In this document: piece by piece, positions 45,996 to 63,778 of the stretch
How positions within the stretch are numbered: the first letter of the stretch is position 1
Layout: every line of letters begins with the position of its first letter
Origin: Flaccisagitta enflata
Lineage: Eukaryota; Chaetognatha; Sagittoidea; Aphragmophora
Length of the DNA stretch: 64,000 nucleotides
Direction: 5' to 3'
NCBI GenBank assembly: GCA_965153355.1
Contig: OZ231127.1
Location: 27,900,001 to 27,964,000 of the forward strand
Made by a program: the position numbers and the translations under genes
Notes under the pieces: model-generated
The model's input: only the letters and a program-made list of their open reading frames with translations
Databases searched by the model: none
Told to the model about the DNA's origin: nothing

Positions 45996-48900
45996 CCCTC
46001 ACATGCATATCTTCAGCTAGCATGTAAAAAAAAAAAAAATCTTTGAGGGTGGCAAAAAAAAAGTGATTTCTATGTAAAATTGTATCAGGAATCCATTTTT
46101 GATGTTTTTAGGGCCCTACGGGGGGGCCCCTAGAAACGCACCAAAAAAAACAGCCAAAAATAGCCTATTTTGGCTATTTTTGTTGAAAATTTTTTGCTTA
46201 ATGAGACCCCAACCCCCAAATTTTTTTGGTGGTAATACTTTTTGATGTAAGAGACTGAAAAAAAAAATGATCATCATGGTAAGTGATGGTTGGGGTACCT
46301 AAAAAGGCCCAAAAAGGGCCCGTAAAACATAAAAATATCACTTTTTTATTCATTGCGCGTCTAAAAATGCTTGGATTCCTACAAAATTTGAAATGGAACT
46401 TCTCATTTTATGCAACAAGCTTCCTGCAAAGTTTTATGGCCACTTTTGAACAGCTTCATGTTGAAATTATGCTAAAAAAAACAAAATTCGACCAAAAAAA
46501 AACCAATTTTTGAGTTTTCTTACATGAAAACACTATTTCAAGGTCCCTGAATCCAATTTTTTTTTTGAAAATGGTTAGTCATGTATCCTCGGAGATCCCA
46601 GAAAAAATTTCAGCAGATATTTAAAAAAACGGCCGAGTTATTACGGTTCAAAATGACCTGGTAAATGAAAAAAAACACAATTTTGTAACTTCAAGGCTGT
46701 AGTACTGAAAAATCATACTAAAAGTACCTGGAAAATAGACATATTATAAAAGAAAATGCATGGGGAATCCATTACTGGTGGTTTGGGGGCTTTATAAGGG
46801 GGCCCCTGGAAACACCCCCCCAAAAAAGCTAAAAATGACATATTTTGGCTTTTTTTGGTAAAAATTTCTTGTTCAAAGAGACCCAATCCTTCCAAATTTT
46901 TTTGGTCTATACTTCTTGATGTAAGAGACTGATGGAAAGAGAATCATGATGGTAGGTGATGGTTGGGGTACCTAAAAAGGCCCAAAAAGGGCCCGTAAAA
47001 CATAAAGATATCATTTTTTTATTCACTGCGCGTCCGAAAATGCTTGGATTCCTAAAAAATTTGAAATGGAAATTCTCATTTCATGTAAATAGCTTCCTGC
47101 AAAATTTTTTGGTCACTTTTGAACAGCTTCATGGTAAAATTATGCTCAAACAAAATTCGCCCCAAAAAGGGCCCCTAAAACCATTACTCTTGGGTCTGAT
47201 ATAGTGGGTTACAACTATACAGACACAAAAAACAATGAAACTGTTTTAAAAAAGAAAATGGTATTCTTTGTTTGCCAGTAAGTGAATCAAAAATGCTTTG
47301 GTGCACTTAAAGGTTCTAAGCATGTGGTCCAGGCTGAGTCATACCGGTGCTGTAAAGTTGATCATCTTTCTGTTTACTGTTCACATGCAGGAACAACTAT
47401 TTTTTAAATAACACTGGTTTAAATGAAAATGAAAATTGAATTTACAGAGGTGGGGGGGGGCAATTTTGTGGATTTCTATTTTTTTTCATGAAATACTCCA
47501 ATTAAGGAACCAAAAATTAACAGTGAGCTTTTTGCATTAAATGCAAAGTTCTATTTCAATTTTTTGAAGAAATCCAAGCATTCTTAAAGCACAATGAATA
47601 AGAAATTTGTATCATTGTTTTATCACCCGTTTTTGGGCCTTTCAGGTACCCCAAACATCACCTACCATCATGATTCTTTTTTTCAGTCTCTTTCATCAAG
47701 AAGTATTCTTACCTTAAATTTTAGAAGGTTGGAGTCTCATTGATAAATTTCTTTTTACCAAATATAGCAAAAACAGGCCATTTATGGAAAGTCTTTTTGG
47801 TGCGTTTCTAGGGGCCCCCTTATAGGACCCTTAAACCATCTGAAATAGATTCACCATGCATTTTTAAATACATTTAACTTTTTTCCAGTTACTCTTTGTA
47901 GAATTTTTCATGCAAACAGCCTCTTTACTTTTTTCATTAACCAGGTCATTTTAAACAGTACTAGCATTTTCTAAAAATATCTGCTTAAATTTTTTCTGGG
48001 ACCTTTTAAGATACATGAGAAACCATTTAGAAAAAACAAGGCCAACACCTATAAGTCGCGTGCAAGACATAGATAACTTATGATGACTCAAATTGACTTA
48101 AAATGACTTAAGATGACTGAAAATAACTTAAAAAGACATAAAATGATGATAAATGACTTATACGACTAAATTGACCAAATTGACATAAGCGACTTGATAT
48201 AATGTAAAATGACTCAAAATGACTTACAATGACTTACGATAACTTAGAATGACTTAGAATGACTAAAAATGGCCTAAAATGACTAAGAATAACTAAAAGT
48301 AATAAAAAGAATGTTTGACCAACGGACTGATGGACGGACAGAGGGACGGACAAAGCGGGTTGTAGAGTCGCGTGCACGCGACAAAAATTGGATTCCATGA
48401 CCTTGAAATAGTGTCTACATGTGAGAAAACTAAAAAATTGGCTTATTTTGGGGCGAATTTTGTTTTTTTGAGTATAATGTTACCATGAATCTGTTCAAAA
48501 GCTTTTTACATAAAATGAGAATCTCCATTTCAAATTTTTTTGGAATCCAAGCATTTTTGGACGCGCAGTGAATAAAAAAATGATATCTTTATGTTTTACG
48601 GGCCCCTTTCGGGCCTTTTTAGGTACCCCAACCATCATCTACCATCATGATTCTCTTTCCATCAGTCTCTTACATCAAGAAGTATAGCCCAAACAAATTT
48701 GGAAGGATTGGGTCTCTTTAAACAAGACAATTTCTCAAAAAATAGCCAAAATAGGCCATTTTTAGCTTTTTTTTGGGGTGTGTTTCCAGGGGCCCCCTTG
48801 TAGAGCCCCCAAACCACCAGTAATGAATTCCCCATGCATTTTCTTTTTAATTTGTCTATTTTCCAGGTACTTTTAGTATAATTTTTCAGTTCTACAGCCT

Positions 48901-49609
48901 TGAAGTTACAAAATTGTGTTTTTTTTTCATTTACCAGGTCATTTTGAACCGTAATAACTCGGCCATTTTTTGGAAATATCTGCTGAAATTTTTTCTGGGA
49001 TCTCTCAAGATGCATGACTAACCATTTTCAAAAAAAAAATTGGATTCAGGGACCTTGAAATAGTGTTTTCATGTAAGAATACTCAAAAATTGGTTTTTTT
49101 TTGGCCAAATTTTGTCTTTTGGAGCATAATTTCAACATGAAGCTGTTCAATAGTGGCCACAAAACTTTGCAGGAAGATTGTTGCATAAAATGAGAAGTTC
49201 CATTTCAAATTTTGTAGGAATCCAAGCATTTTTAGACGCGCAATGAATAAAAAAGTGATATTTCTATGTTTTACGGGCCCTTTTTGGGCCTTTTTAGGTA
49301 CCCCAACCATCACTTACCATCATGATCATTTTTTTTTCAGTCTCTTACATCAAGAAGTATTACCACCAAAAAAATTTGGGAGTTGGGGTCTCTTAAAGCA
49401 AAAAATTTTCAACAAAAATAGCCAAAATAGGCTATTTTTGGCTGTTTTTTTTGGTGCGTTTCTAGGGGCCCCCTTGTAGGGCCCTAAAAACATCAAAAAT
49501 GGAATCCTGATGCAATTTTACATAGAAATCAGTTTTTTTTTGCCACCCTCAACGATTTTTTTTTTCTTACAAGAAATAACGCAGCTAGCTGAAGATATGC
49601 ATGTGAGGG
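45996..49609. mobile_element. 3.6-kb element with about 1.17-kb inverted arms and TGTA target duplication
   Basis: Left arm about 45996-47167 and right arm about 48444-49609 are inverted copies, starting CCCTCACATGCATATC and ending with its complement. TGTA flanks both ends (45992-45995 and 49610-49613). The interrupted host sequence is a tandem repeat whose other units read CTGTATGTCTCG without the insertion, which fixes the boundaries. Each arm holds two tandem units of about 680 bp. The centre has a further diverged unit in the right-arm orientation (about 47540-48030) and an INE-like copy (48036-48387). No transposase is present. Four-base duplications with long TIRs occur in Sola-type DNA transposons, among others; the assignment is open. 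Confidence 0.85.
48036..48387 (-). mobile_element. INE-like repeat inside the 3.6-kb palindromic element
   Basis: Minus strand: head GTCGCGTGCACGCGAC, CCGTCC tract, about 230 bp of degenerate GACTTAAAAT monomers, box GCACGCGAC-like, hairpin AGGTGTTGGCCT, TGTTTT. Confidence 0.78.
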
Positions 49610-49681
49610 TGTATGTCTCGATCCGCCTGTTTAAGTGTATCTGTATGCCTGTTCTTTGTCTGTCTTTTTCAACCTTAATCG

Positions 49682-49762
<81 letters not shown>

Positions 49763-49790
49763 ACACACACACACACACACACACACAGAG
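49610..49790 (+). repeat. Continuation of the interrupted tandem unit, with (CT)n and (CA)n
   Basis: TGTATGTCTCGATCCGCC to CAACCTTAATCGCGCT continues the third unit that stopped at 45995. (CT)n runs at 49684-49760 and (CA)n at about 49762-49786. Confidence 0.8.
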
Positions 49791-50303
49791 TCTCTGTCTG
49801 GAATGTGTTTCAAGATCTCTCGTTTTCCTTCCTCCATTTTTCCTCCATTTTGGAAAAGCCTATTCCTTCATTCCAGTAAGAGTGTCATAGATAATGCATT
49901 AACATTTTGAAACAAGAGACGAATTACCAACTGGAGAAAAGAGGCGACCGGCTAATCCTAGGGCATAAATGGAGGCTTTCACTCAAAAGTTCACTCGTTC
50001 TGTGTGCTTAGTATCGTGGTCGAAGAATGCTCGGGCCCGGGGATTTGGCGCAGAGAGTGGGGAAGTAGTGCCTGAGAGGAAGGAGAGAGGAGAAATAACG
50101 GGAGCGCATTCAAGACGCAGTCCGTGTGTATGCGGCCTAGCGCAATGACATTCCTAGGGATGGATTTTTCGGCAATTAAAGTTCATTTGTCTCTGTCTTT
50201 CGGCGGCTGCACCAACCGCCATCTGGGCTACCCCTCCCCTATCAACTATTACCCGAATCTTATCTTCTATCAGATCGTTGTCGTTTCTGATGTGATGGTT
50301 TGA

Positions 50304-50306
<3 letters not shown>

Positions 50307-50386
<80 letters not shown>

Positions 50387-50470
50387 GGTGGTGGTGGTGG
50401 TGGTGGTGGTGGTGGTGGTGGTGGTGGTGGTGGTGGTGGTGGTGGTGGTGGTGGTGGTGGTGGTGGTGGT
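50307..50470. repeat. (TTG)n adjoining (GGT)n microsatellite
   Basis: TTG units to about 50385, then GGT units to about 50470. Confidence 0.97.
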
Positions 50471-51337
50471 TGTGGTTGTCGTCGTTTTCGTTGTCGTTGC
50501 TGTTCTCTGTCTTCTTTTTCTTGATTTTCATGTATTTGTCGATACGAATAGTGGTCCTGGTGGTAGTGATAATGGTGGTTGCGACTGTGTAACGTAGTAG
50601 AAAACCCGACCCGAAAATGATAAGGATGAGCCACTCAGGTTTCTCTCCTTTCGTCATTTTCGCGAGAAAAGGCGCATAATACATCACGTCACCGTTGTTT
50701 CGTCATTACCATCAATGGAGACAACAAAGGCAGCCGTACTTTGTTGTCGTCGTCATCGTCGTCACAGTGGTCGTCATCTACGTCTCAAGTCGTCTTTATG
50801 GTCGTCATCAGCATCGCCGTTTTCCGTCGTTTTCTCATTAGCGCAGCGCGATAATGCCGACGCGGCGGGGGAAAACAAACGACAGGCGTTCTTTTAGGCT
50901 TTTACCCCAGGGGGGATTCCCCCCCCCCCTGGGGATTCCTCCCCAATGTGTAGGAAAATGAGAGTGTATCGACGCAGAGAAAGGAAGAAAAGGTTACATC
51001 GACTCATCGTTGTATCAGGGGAAAATCCATCGTCGCCAATCAAAGTTGCAACCGGGTTGGTGTCGCGACTCGCGAGGCAAAAAAAAAAAAAAAAAAAAGA
51101 GCTACCAATGGGCAAAAGAATATTGTGGAATATCATGTGAAATATTGTGAAATATCATGTGGAAAATCGTGCGGAAAATCGTGTGGAATATCATGTGGAA
51201 TATTGTGGAATATAGTGTGATTGGGTTGGGCGACATTCTTAAATGTCTTATGATACGTCACAAGCAGAACAAAGGTAAACTAGGTTGTCATTATGTCATA
51301 ACCGAAAAATGCAGAGAAAAGGCAGAAAGAAAGCTAC

Positions 51338-51491
51338 GTGTGTGTGTGTACGTGTGTATGTGTGCATGTGTATATGTGTGCGTGCGTATGTGTGTGCGTG
51401 CGTATGTGTGTGCGTGTGTATGTGTATGTATGTCTGTCTGTCTGTCTCTTTCTGCCTGTCTCTGTCGGTCTGTCTGTCACTCTGACTCTGA

Positions 51492-51566
<75 letters not shown>
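51338..51566. repeat. (GT)-rich then (CT)n microsatellite
   Basis: Degenerate GTGTGC/GTGTAT tract to about 51440, TCTG steps, then perfect (CT)n from about 51509. Confidence 0.95.
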
Positions 51567-51570
<4 letters not shown>

Positions 51571-51974
51571 TCACTTAAACTCGAAGGCAATGAATAAAGC
51601 ATTGGGGAAAAGCTCCCACACTCGTTGCCTAGATAACCTCCTTATTCACTAGCTGATAGGTTCATCAGATCATTTTTTCATGATTCGTTTATTCCTAAAC
51701 GGAAAAGAGAAAAATTAGGACCGCTGTCCTAATAGTGAAGAACAATATGCTGATTTAGAATTCTAATTGTGAGCTTGATTGGGCAAGTATTTCTAATTTT
51801 AAAGTGCCGGGACTAAAAATGCAGAAAGGAAATTGTTCAAAATTATCTTTTATTTCTGATGCCTAACAAAGCCAACATCTCGAAGCCAATAAAGAAGATG
51901 ACATATAAAAAGAAAAATGAGGGAAATTTATCACAAAAAAGTCCCCGTTTTTCTTATCAAATTTTTGTTGGCGT

Positions 51975-52450
51975 GGATTCGACAGAAAGAAACATGACAG
52001 AAAATGAAAGGGAAAAACGACAATGAACAAAAAAAGAACAGAAACATGACAGAAAATAAAAGACGCACAAGAACAAAATTTTAGAAATGATGAACCGCAA
52101 CATGACAGAAAATGAAAGGGAAAAACAACAATGAACAAAAAATAACAGAAATAAGACAGAGAATAAAAGACAAGAACAACATTTTAGAAATAATGAACAG
52201 CAACATGACAGAAAATGAAAGGGGGAAAAAAACAATCAACAAAAAAAAAAAGAACAGAAACATGACAGAAAGTAAAAAACAAGAACAAAATTTTAGAAAT
52301 AATGAACAGCAACATGACAGAAGATGAAAGGAAAAAGGAAAAAAAATAAACAAAGAAGAACAGAAACAAAAAAGACAATAAAAGAAAAGAAAGACATTTT
52401 AGAAATAATGAACAGCGACATGACGAGAAATGTGGGGCGAGAACAACAAT
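51975..52450 (+). repeat. About 105-bp tandem repeat, five units
   Basis: Each unit has ACATGACAGAAAATGAAAGG, a poly-A-rich part and CATTTTAGAAATAATGAACA. Open frames across it are by-products of low complexity. Confidence 0.82.
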
Positions 52451-53111
52451 CTGGAAAGAAGCGGGTCAGAAAAAGAACAAAAATAAAGACAACGATTAAC
52501 AACAGCCAAGATAGAAAAAGGAAAGAAACATCAAAGAAAATGAAGGAAAAGAACAATGTATAAAATGACAATACAAAGAATGACACGCCATCAAGCTGTA
52601 ACAATAAAAATATCAAGTATACAACGAAAAGTATGGGACCTTAGATATATGTAGTAATCAAAATACATATATCATGAGATGATAAGAATATGACACATAA
52701 AAAAGATAAGTGCAACGACAGAGTTACAATGAAAACAAAGATGAAATAAACAACTAGTATAGCAATAATCGAAACATCCACAACCAATGATGTAAATAAA
52801 TAAAATGGGCAAGAATAACTGACATCAACTTAGACGCCGAATAGAAGTGAGAGCGCGGAAGCGGAAGCGACAGCGGTTGAATGAATGAATGAATGAATTT
52901 TATTTACGAAACAAGATAAATTACAAAAGGGATTGTAAAGCTGCTTGCCTCGAGGGATAGCCTGTGAAAGTCGTAATCAACTTTTTTCCAACAGGGTATC
53001 GCCATAAAAATCGACCGCTTGGTCACAACGACGATAATAAATGCATCCAGTATTGTTTATGGAAGATGAACATTTTTCTCTTTGAATAACTCCCAGGCGG
53101 AGCATGAATGC

Positions 53112-53139
53112 TCTCTGTCTCTCTCTGTCTCTCTCTGTC

Positions 53140-53211
<72 letters not shown>
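53112..53211. repeat. (CT)n microsatellite
   Basis: With CTCTCTGT variants at the left. Confidence 0.96.
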
Positions 53212-53213
<2 letters not shown>

Positions 53214-53689
53214 TCTTATCTCTTATTTTTCTTTCGTTTTTCTTTCTCTTAAAAAATATTCAAGAAGTAGCATTTGCAAGCTTCTCTGCAGATTCAAATT
53301 GAATTCTGCAGTTTTCAGTTTCTATATGGTGCGTCGTAAATGACCAAAATCCGAATTTACGAATACAATTAGTCTATTGGATGTTCAATCCCATCATCTC
53401 AATGCATTGATCCGTTTTAACTTGATTTTTGTTTCCTGACCCCAGTAGATCCCCCCCCCCCATCCCCCAGATAGTTCAACCGCCTCCAATTTCTCCCCCC
53501 CCCCCTCCACCCCCAGTTCCCATACAACCTTTGACACCGGCTTTCAGTTTCCCTCTCCCCCTCCCCGTTTATTCATTCGTAGTTATCTCCAGTTTTCGGC
53601 GGATTTCGCGCATTTGGAGCGCTCCGCGCCTCGCCGACGTGTTTCAACGTATAAATCATAAATGAAGGTTTGGAACTCTCAAAAGCAGC

Positions 53690-53835
53690 ACTACCGCGAC
53701 CGCCGCCGCCACCATCACCACCATTACCACCACCGCATGATCCGCATCTGCCGTCAGTGAAGTCGTGGCCGCCACTACCTGCACTGCCACCACTGCCACT
53801 ACTGCCACCACTACCGTCGCCAACGCAGCAGCCAT
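53690..53835. repeat. (CCACCG/CCACTA)-type triplet-rich tract
   Basis: Degenerate CCN triplets with CACCACCATTACCACCACCG; no coding signature. Confidence 0.7.
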
Positions 53836-54127
53836 TTACTGGATAATAGAGAATCGACCGTGAGAGAGCAGGGGTTGTGATATTCAGGGTCTGTTTCTAT
53901 TTGTGACAATCGCGTTTTGAGCGTGCCACTCAGATGTTTGCTCGCACCGCTTTCTTCATTCATGCGCTACGCAGCGCTAAGCTCGCCTTACTTGCATGCT
54001 CCGTTCACGGGCTCGCTCACTATCTTTGCTCATTTGAAATCATAAATATATGTTCATGCCTTAAACGTCTTCAATGGTAACAAACGCGTTTTTGGTGGTC
54101 ACTAGAAACACGCCTTTGAAGGGTTTA

Positions 54128-54721
54128 ACACCCCTCTCAAAATTAGGCGAACTGGGACCAGAACAAGTCTGAAAATGCTTTGTAAATCACTTATTAAGAG
54201 TCTGAGCGTTAGGGTAACTTTGAAACATGTAATTTTCGGCAGGGTTACAAAAAAATTGTCCAAAGAATGTCAACCAATGGCTCCGAATCTCTTCTTTCCA
54301 TTGATATCATACTGCTGTATCTTTTATGAAAGTTCTAAATTGACCAGTGAAACCAACTTATTTGTCAATGAAATCAGCCGCTTCGCGGGGCTGTTCCTTA
54401 ATCCCAATGTGTCATTGTTGCTTGGTAGTTATTCAACAACTCGGGAATGGCAGTTTTTGCCCCACTCATATGGGAAAAAATGAGTAAGTTTGAGCAGTCT
54501 CCTCTTTAGACGATTTCTTGTCAAAATCGGTCAAAATCTTTTACCACATTTTTGACATAGCACACAACTATGGCCACACACTAACGCGAATGGCCTATTT
54601 GGCCTCGCTTTGTGAAAATACTATGTTTTAGCTATCTATGTGTCAAATTTCAGCCCTCTCAATGCATTTTTACTCTCGATTTTGATCTTTTTCCCAGTTC
54701 GTTTAATTTTGAGAGGGGTGT
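54128..54721. mobile_element. 594-bp TA-flanked TIR element
   Basis: Starts ACACCCCTCTCAAAATTA and ends TAATTTTGAGAGGGGTGT; about 29 bp of arms; TA at 54126-54127 and 54722-54723. A 102-codon open frame inside has no family motif. Confidence 0.8.
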
Positions 54722-55125
54722 TACGAGTGGAAGGAAGGACGCTCGTGGGAAGAGGTGAAATAAGTAACCATGAAGGTAAAGACTGAAAACACTTTCTATC
54801 TCATTTCATTTAGCTTGTAGCATTTATACAAATCTGAGGACATTTCATTATTGGCCTGACAGAAAGAAAAAAGGGCGGGCACACGGACTTTATGAATATA
54901 AAATTGTGACTGTGAGATTTCTTTTCCATTGTGAAAGACGGGAAGCTGCCCGGGCCAGGATAATGTTAAAGATAATTACAATTACGTTGAGGGATGAATG
55001 AAAGCGGAAAAGGCCGAGGCACTGAACAAATAGTGAATCATAGTGCGAGGGAAATGGGAAGGGCACAAACGAGCACACACGCCCGTTCGTGCACACACAC
55101 ACACGCACACACAGGCACACACACA

Positions 55126-55126
<1 letters not shown>

Positions 55127-55174
<48 letters not shown>
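55127..55174. repeat. (GA)n microsatellite
   Basis: Followed by four CAGA units. Confidence 0.96.
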
Positions 55175-55194
<20 letters not shown>

Positions 55195-55548
55195 AACAGC
55201 CAGTGAAGGAGTATGAGAAATATAATAAGAGAGGCAAACGGAAACTGGAGATCTAGGCCCAAACGCAATAAAAAGCGGAACCGATAAGAAGTTTTGGGGA
55301 CATAATCTGGCGACGGCGCGGAGACAAAGAAAATGGAAAAAGGGAGAAGTTTGGAAGGAAAACAAACATCAAAAACCAGAAATGAAGAGGAAGGAAATGG
55401 AAGCATGTGAAAGCGAGGGAAGGAGAGAGGGAAGAAAGAAATCCGAAACGCGGGCTAAACTGGGAAGAAAAGTGAAGGCGGTAAAATTACAAGGATAGGT
55501 GGCAAGGAAGTAGATCTGTAGGTGCCCCAAGTCGATCATCAAACGTTT

Positions 55549-55633
55549 GCGTGATGGACCGACGAACCGACCAACCAACAGCTCGACGAACAGACACGAT
55601 CGGTTATAGATAAGGGCGCGTTGGCGCAGTTGA
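55549..55633 (-). mobile_element. INE-like repeat, GGTGCGCC-like subfamily, head part
   Basis: GACCGACGAACCGACC tract then CGGTTATAGATAAGGGCGCG and TTGGCGCAG. Confidence 0.55.
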
Positions 55634-55822
55634 ATATCCCTTAACACTCCGTTACTCCACCCAATCATTATGAGTTGTATTTTTTTTTTTCATTATTTCA
55701 TGGTGTTATCGAGGGAATCCATGGTAATATCCCCATAGAGAGCAAGACAAGAGACCCATGTCCCGGTTGTTATCGTCCCCTTTCTGGATCGTGGCCATAT
55801 TCGTCGGAATTGAAAAAAAAAC

Positions 55823-56020
55823 AAGTGAGGCGGGGTCACAATATCGTTGCGGACGGGTGGGCAGGGGCATCCAACCCACATCCTTACCCCATCAACCCCC
55901 ACACTCAAACTTACACAAAAGGTATCTAAAATGCTCGTTTTCCCACTTTTCTACTTGATCTTGATGACCCCTGACAGACGGACAAAGCCTCTTCTAGAGT
56001 TGCGTGTCCGCAAATAAAAA
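55823..56020 (-). mobile_element. INE-like repeat, GTTGCGGAC subfamily, variant tail hairpin
   Basis: AGTGAGGCGGGGTCAC tail hairpin, GTTGCGGACGGGTGGGCAGG, ACAGACGGAC tract, head complement GTTGCGTGTCCGCAA. Confidence 0.78.
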
Positions 56021-56218
56021 GACAGATAAGAGGTTTTTGAAACCCGAGTGTTACGATCACGGGCAGGGAGAGGAAAAAGATAAACAAGAACAAGAAAGAA
56101 AACTGTGAAAACAAGGCCAGCAACCGCGTGTATTGCACAACGAAATCATTCCTCTGCAATACGGACCGAGTAACAAAAAGACCACATCAAAATAAAGATT
56201 AGGTAACACGTGGAAAAA

Positions 56219-56395
56219 AGAGTGACGCGGGGTCACAATTTCGTTGCGGATGGGTGGGCAGGGGCATCCAACCTCCATCTTTACCCCAACTCTTAATCCA
56301 CACACAAAAAAGTATTTAAAATGCTTCTACTTTTCGACGGACCGATGAACGGACAGACAAAGCCTCCTATAGAGTTGCGTGTTCGCAACTTAAAA
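56219..56395 (-). mobile_element. INE-like repeat, same subtype
   Basis: AGTGACGCGGGGTCAC, GTTGCGGATGGGTGGGCAGG, CGGACCGATGAACGGACAG, head complement GTTGCGTGTTCGCAAC. Confidence 0.78.
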
Positions 56396-56902
56396 AAGCA
56401 CAAGTCTAGATGGAGCAAATGACTCGAGAAAAGGAAAGGAAAGGATTAAGGGATAGAACCAGAATCTACAAAAACAAAAAGTGTGGAAGATAAAGGTCAA
56501 GTAAAAGCGGTTATTGCAGCTTCGAGTGAGAACTTTTCCAACGCTATGAATGTTGAATGTTGCCAATGTTTCGGTCAGAGAACACGTACTACGAAAGTAA
56601 AGATTTTATGTTAGATGAGGGAAGACGAGACAACGAATAAAGGGAGTACCCAGATATCAAAAGAGATTAAACTTGGTTGTGGTGGTCCAATAATGAAAAT
56701 GCCGATGAGATCAAAACTTGTTACAAGGCTGAAGAAATTTTAGAAGAAGTTTTGAGTCTATTTGTTTAATGGGCCTAAACTCCTCATTTAGCTTACCTTT
56801 AATGCAATCATAACCGAATCTGCTCTAGAAAATGATTCCAAAGATAAAAATATACAAAAATTGGAATTTCGAATATGAGAGGGACGAGGCACGATCTGCT
56901 TA

Positions 56903-57329
56903 CACGCTGTATTTTGTCTAAGAACACTGTTTATAAGAACATCAGCCTCAGATTTGGTGAAAAAGTAAGAACATCTTAAGAACATGCTCAGGCTCAGATT
57001 TTATCATAAATATGTTTAAAAGTACGCATTGATATAATCTTTAAAGGAGACAATCATAGAAAGTTGTACAGAATCCTCCAACCTAAACAATTAGACCAGT
57101 TACCTTTATCATTTATATAATTTCATAACTTACAAAAACAAAATTTTGTATGGACTGTGAATAAAGTACATTTACTTCATTGATTATGAATAGCTAGCTA
57201 CTATGATAAAAAATCTCCAATGCTACAAAAATAAGAACAGGTCAAGAACGTTTGACCCTGAAAATGAGGTAAAAAATAAGAACGCTGAGCCTCACTCCAA
57301 AAAACTGTTCTTATAAAAAATACGGCGTG
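56903..57329. mobile_element. 427-bp TA-flanked TIR element (AAGAAC subfamily)
   Basis: Starts CACGCTGTATTTT and ends AAAATACGGCGTG-like complement; TA on both sides. Internal TAAGAAC and CAGCCTCAG motifs pair across the element as in the one at 21433. A partial relative lies at about 4160-4253 (TTCTTATAAAATGAAAAGCGTG). Confidence 0.78.
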
Positions 57330-57373
57330 TATGAGTAAAATATGGGATAACCTTAAGTCATCAGATGGACTAA

Positions 57374-57556
57374 CCGAGGGATGGATGGATGGATGGACAG
57401 ATTTATAAGGATGCGACGACGCATCTAGAAATGATGGGGGTGGTTGGTGGGTGATTTGAGTTGTATAGATTTGATTTATGAAAAGGCGTAATGGACGGAC
57501 GGACCGGCTGACGGAGAGACCCGCTTATAAAGATGCGATGAAGCATCTTTAAAAAA
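57374..57556 (-). mobile_element. Two INE-like heads, GATGCGTC subfamily
   Basis: GATGGATGGATGG then GGATGCGACGACGCATCT (to 57427), and a second ACGGACGGACCGGC tract with AGATGCGATGAAGCATCT (to about 57552). Both head hairpins keep self-complementarity. Confidence 0.6.
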
Positions 57557-57559
57557 CTT

Positions 57560-58505
57560 TGAGAAAGAATAGAAAGAGAACAGAAAGGGAAACGAGAAAG
57601 CGGAAAGAAAAGGAAAAATGTAAACTGGGGAAAAAATAGTGAAACCATAAATTCATACATTTCTCATCCTCAACAATTTAGATAACCGTTCTGCTTTTAT
57701 ACCAAAAATCCCAGGAGCGTAATTTGTTGAAACATTAGCAGTCAGTTGACGATTAATGATGATGTGCTAGCTCACAACCACACTGATTTTAACGTGCTTT
57801 GCTGAGGCATAACTGAATTACATTACCGATTAGATTGATAGTTGTTTGATGCCATTCGAATGAAACTGACTGTCATGGAGCTAGTCATTAGGCAAATATT
57901 ACATTCATCAGTCATATTATCACAGATTGTTCTTTTTGAATAATTTCATGACGGGCTTAGTTATCTATTCATTATAAAGGATAGTGAATTTTTTAGTGAT
58001 GGGTCCGGATTAAACACCATTAAGGGCTGCAAAGGCTCTCATTTTTACCTAAGAAAGGGGTTTAGTAGTGATTTTGACCAACTTTCATTCACAAGCGCAG
58101 TTTACATTTAAGTAAATACAAGTAAATACACAGCCAAACCAAGGCAGATAACTCCGGTCTTAAAATAAGGCGTTTTTCTAGTCGGCCTAGTGTGATAAAA
58201 TTTCAATTGTAGCCACCCAAAAGTCATGGGACACTGAAGAAAATATTTTATCTGATTGGGCCAACGTAAGGGACTATTTTGTGCTGTTTAAGCCTTAGCG
58301 TTGTCCCGCCTAATAGTTGGACATGTGTTAAATAATCCCAAAAAATAGTTCTCATTCCTAAATCAGGCCTCTCAACGTTATGGCCATATTCCAATCGTCT
58401 TGATCAGACGGAATTGGGAATTCAGAATAGAGACAGAATAATCATGATTAATTCGACCCTCCCTCCTTCCCACCCTCTCTCGACCAGACACATCAGATTG
58501 ACCAC
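57560..58505. other. Stretch downstream of the PAQR gene, no gene recognised
   Basis: AT-rich; no membrane-segment exon was recognised on the minus strand here. Confidence 0.5.
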
Positions 58506-58509
58506 ACCC

Positions 58510-63136
<4,627 letters not shown>

Positions 63137-63201
63137 CTGCGAGTGGAAAAAACAAGAAAAGATCGTGTGATGATTGTAAGCAAGGCTGGGTACAAAACCA
63201 G

Positions 63202-63260
63202 AGTTGTTGTTGTTGTTGTTGTTGTTGTGGTTGTTGTTGTGGTTGTGGTTGTTGTTGTGG

Positions 63261-63349
<89 letters not shown>
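63202..63349. repeat. (TTG)n microsatellite
   Basis: About 48 units with TGG variants at the left; 66 bp upstream of the first visible PAQR exon on the coding strand. Confidence 0.97.
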
Positions 63350-63778
63350 ACAATTTCCAGATCGCGGACGTAATTTGCTAGAATTGGTATGATTCAATTG
63401 TACAATTTGTCGATGACTAATATTCCTGCACATACTGTACGAAAACAAACAAAAAAACTTTTTTCACAAAGAGCCTTGAAGAGATTAAGAAACCAAAGAA
63501 AAAATTTAAAAGGCTTTAAAAAAAAACACATGAGGCAATTCTAAGCAAAACCTCTAGTAATCCAGGATTACGACAGGAAAAAAACCTGTTATATAAGATC
63601 TACAAACACAGCGTGACAAGGAAATCCCAGGACCAGGAGGGGATTTGCTTTTACAAATCGCAATAAAGCGTAACTTTATACGTTGAGTCAGTTGAAATAA
63701 AAATAGCAAGTAACAGCCCCATCAATATCATCATTAACTAACCCATTAACAACAACTATGACAACAACAGGACAAATA

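Noticed and set aside
46283-49313. Recurring 76-codon frame (starts MMVGVPKKAQKGP) in the palindromic element
   Set aside because: It repeats only because the DNA unit repeats; frame length varies between units and there is no sign of codon-level conservation or of a known domain.
50154-50687. Asn/His/Gln-run frames
   Set aside because: Triplet microsatellites (TTG)n and (GGT)n read in any frame.
54175-54483. 102-codon frame in the TIR element at 54128
   Set aside because: No transposase or DNA-binding motif; it is probably a chance frame in a MITE.
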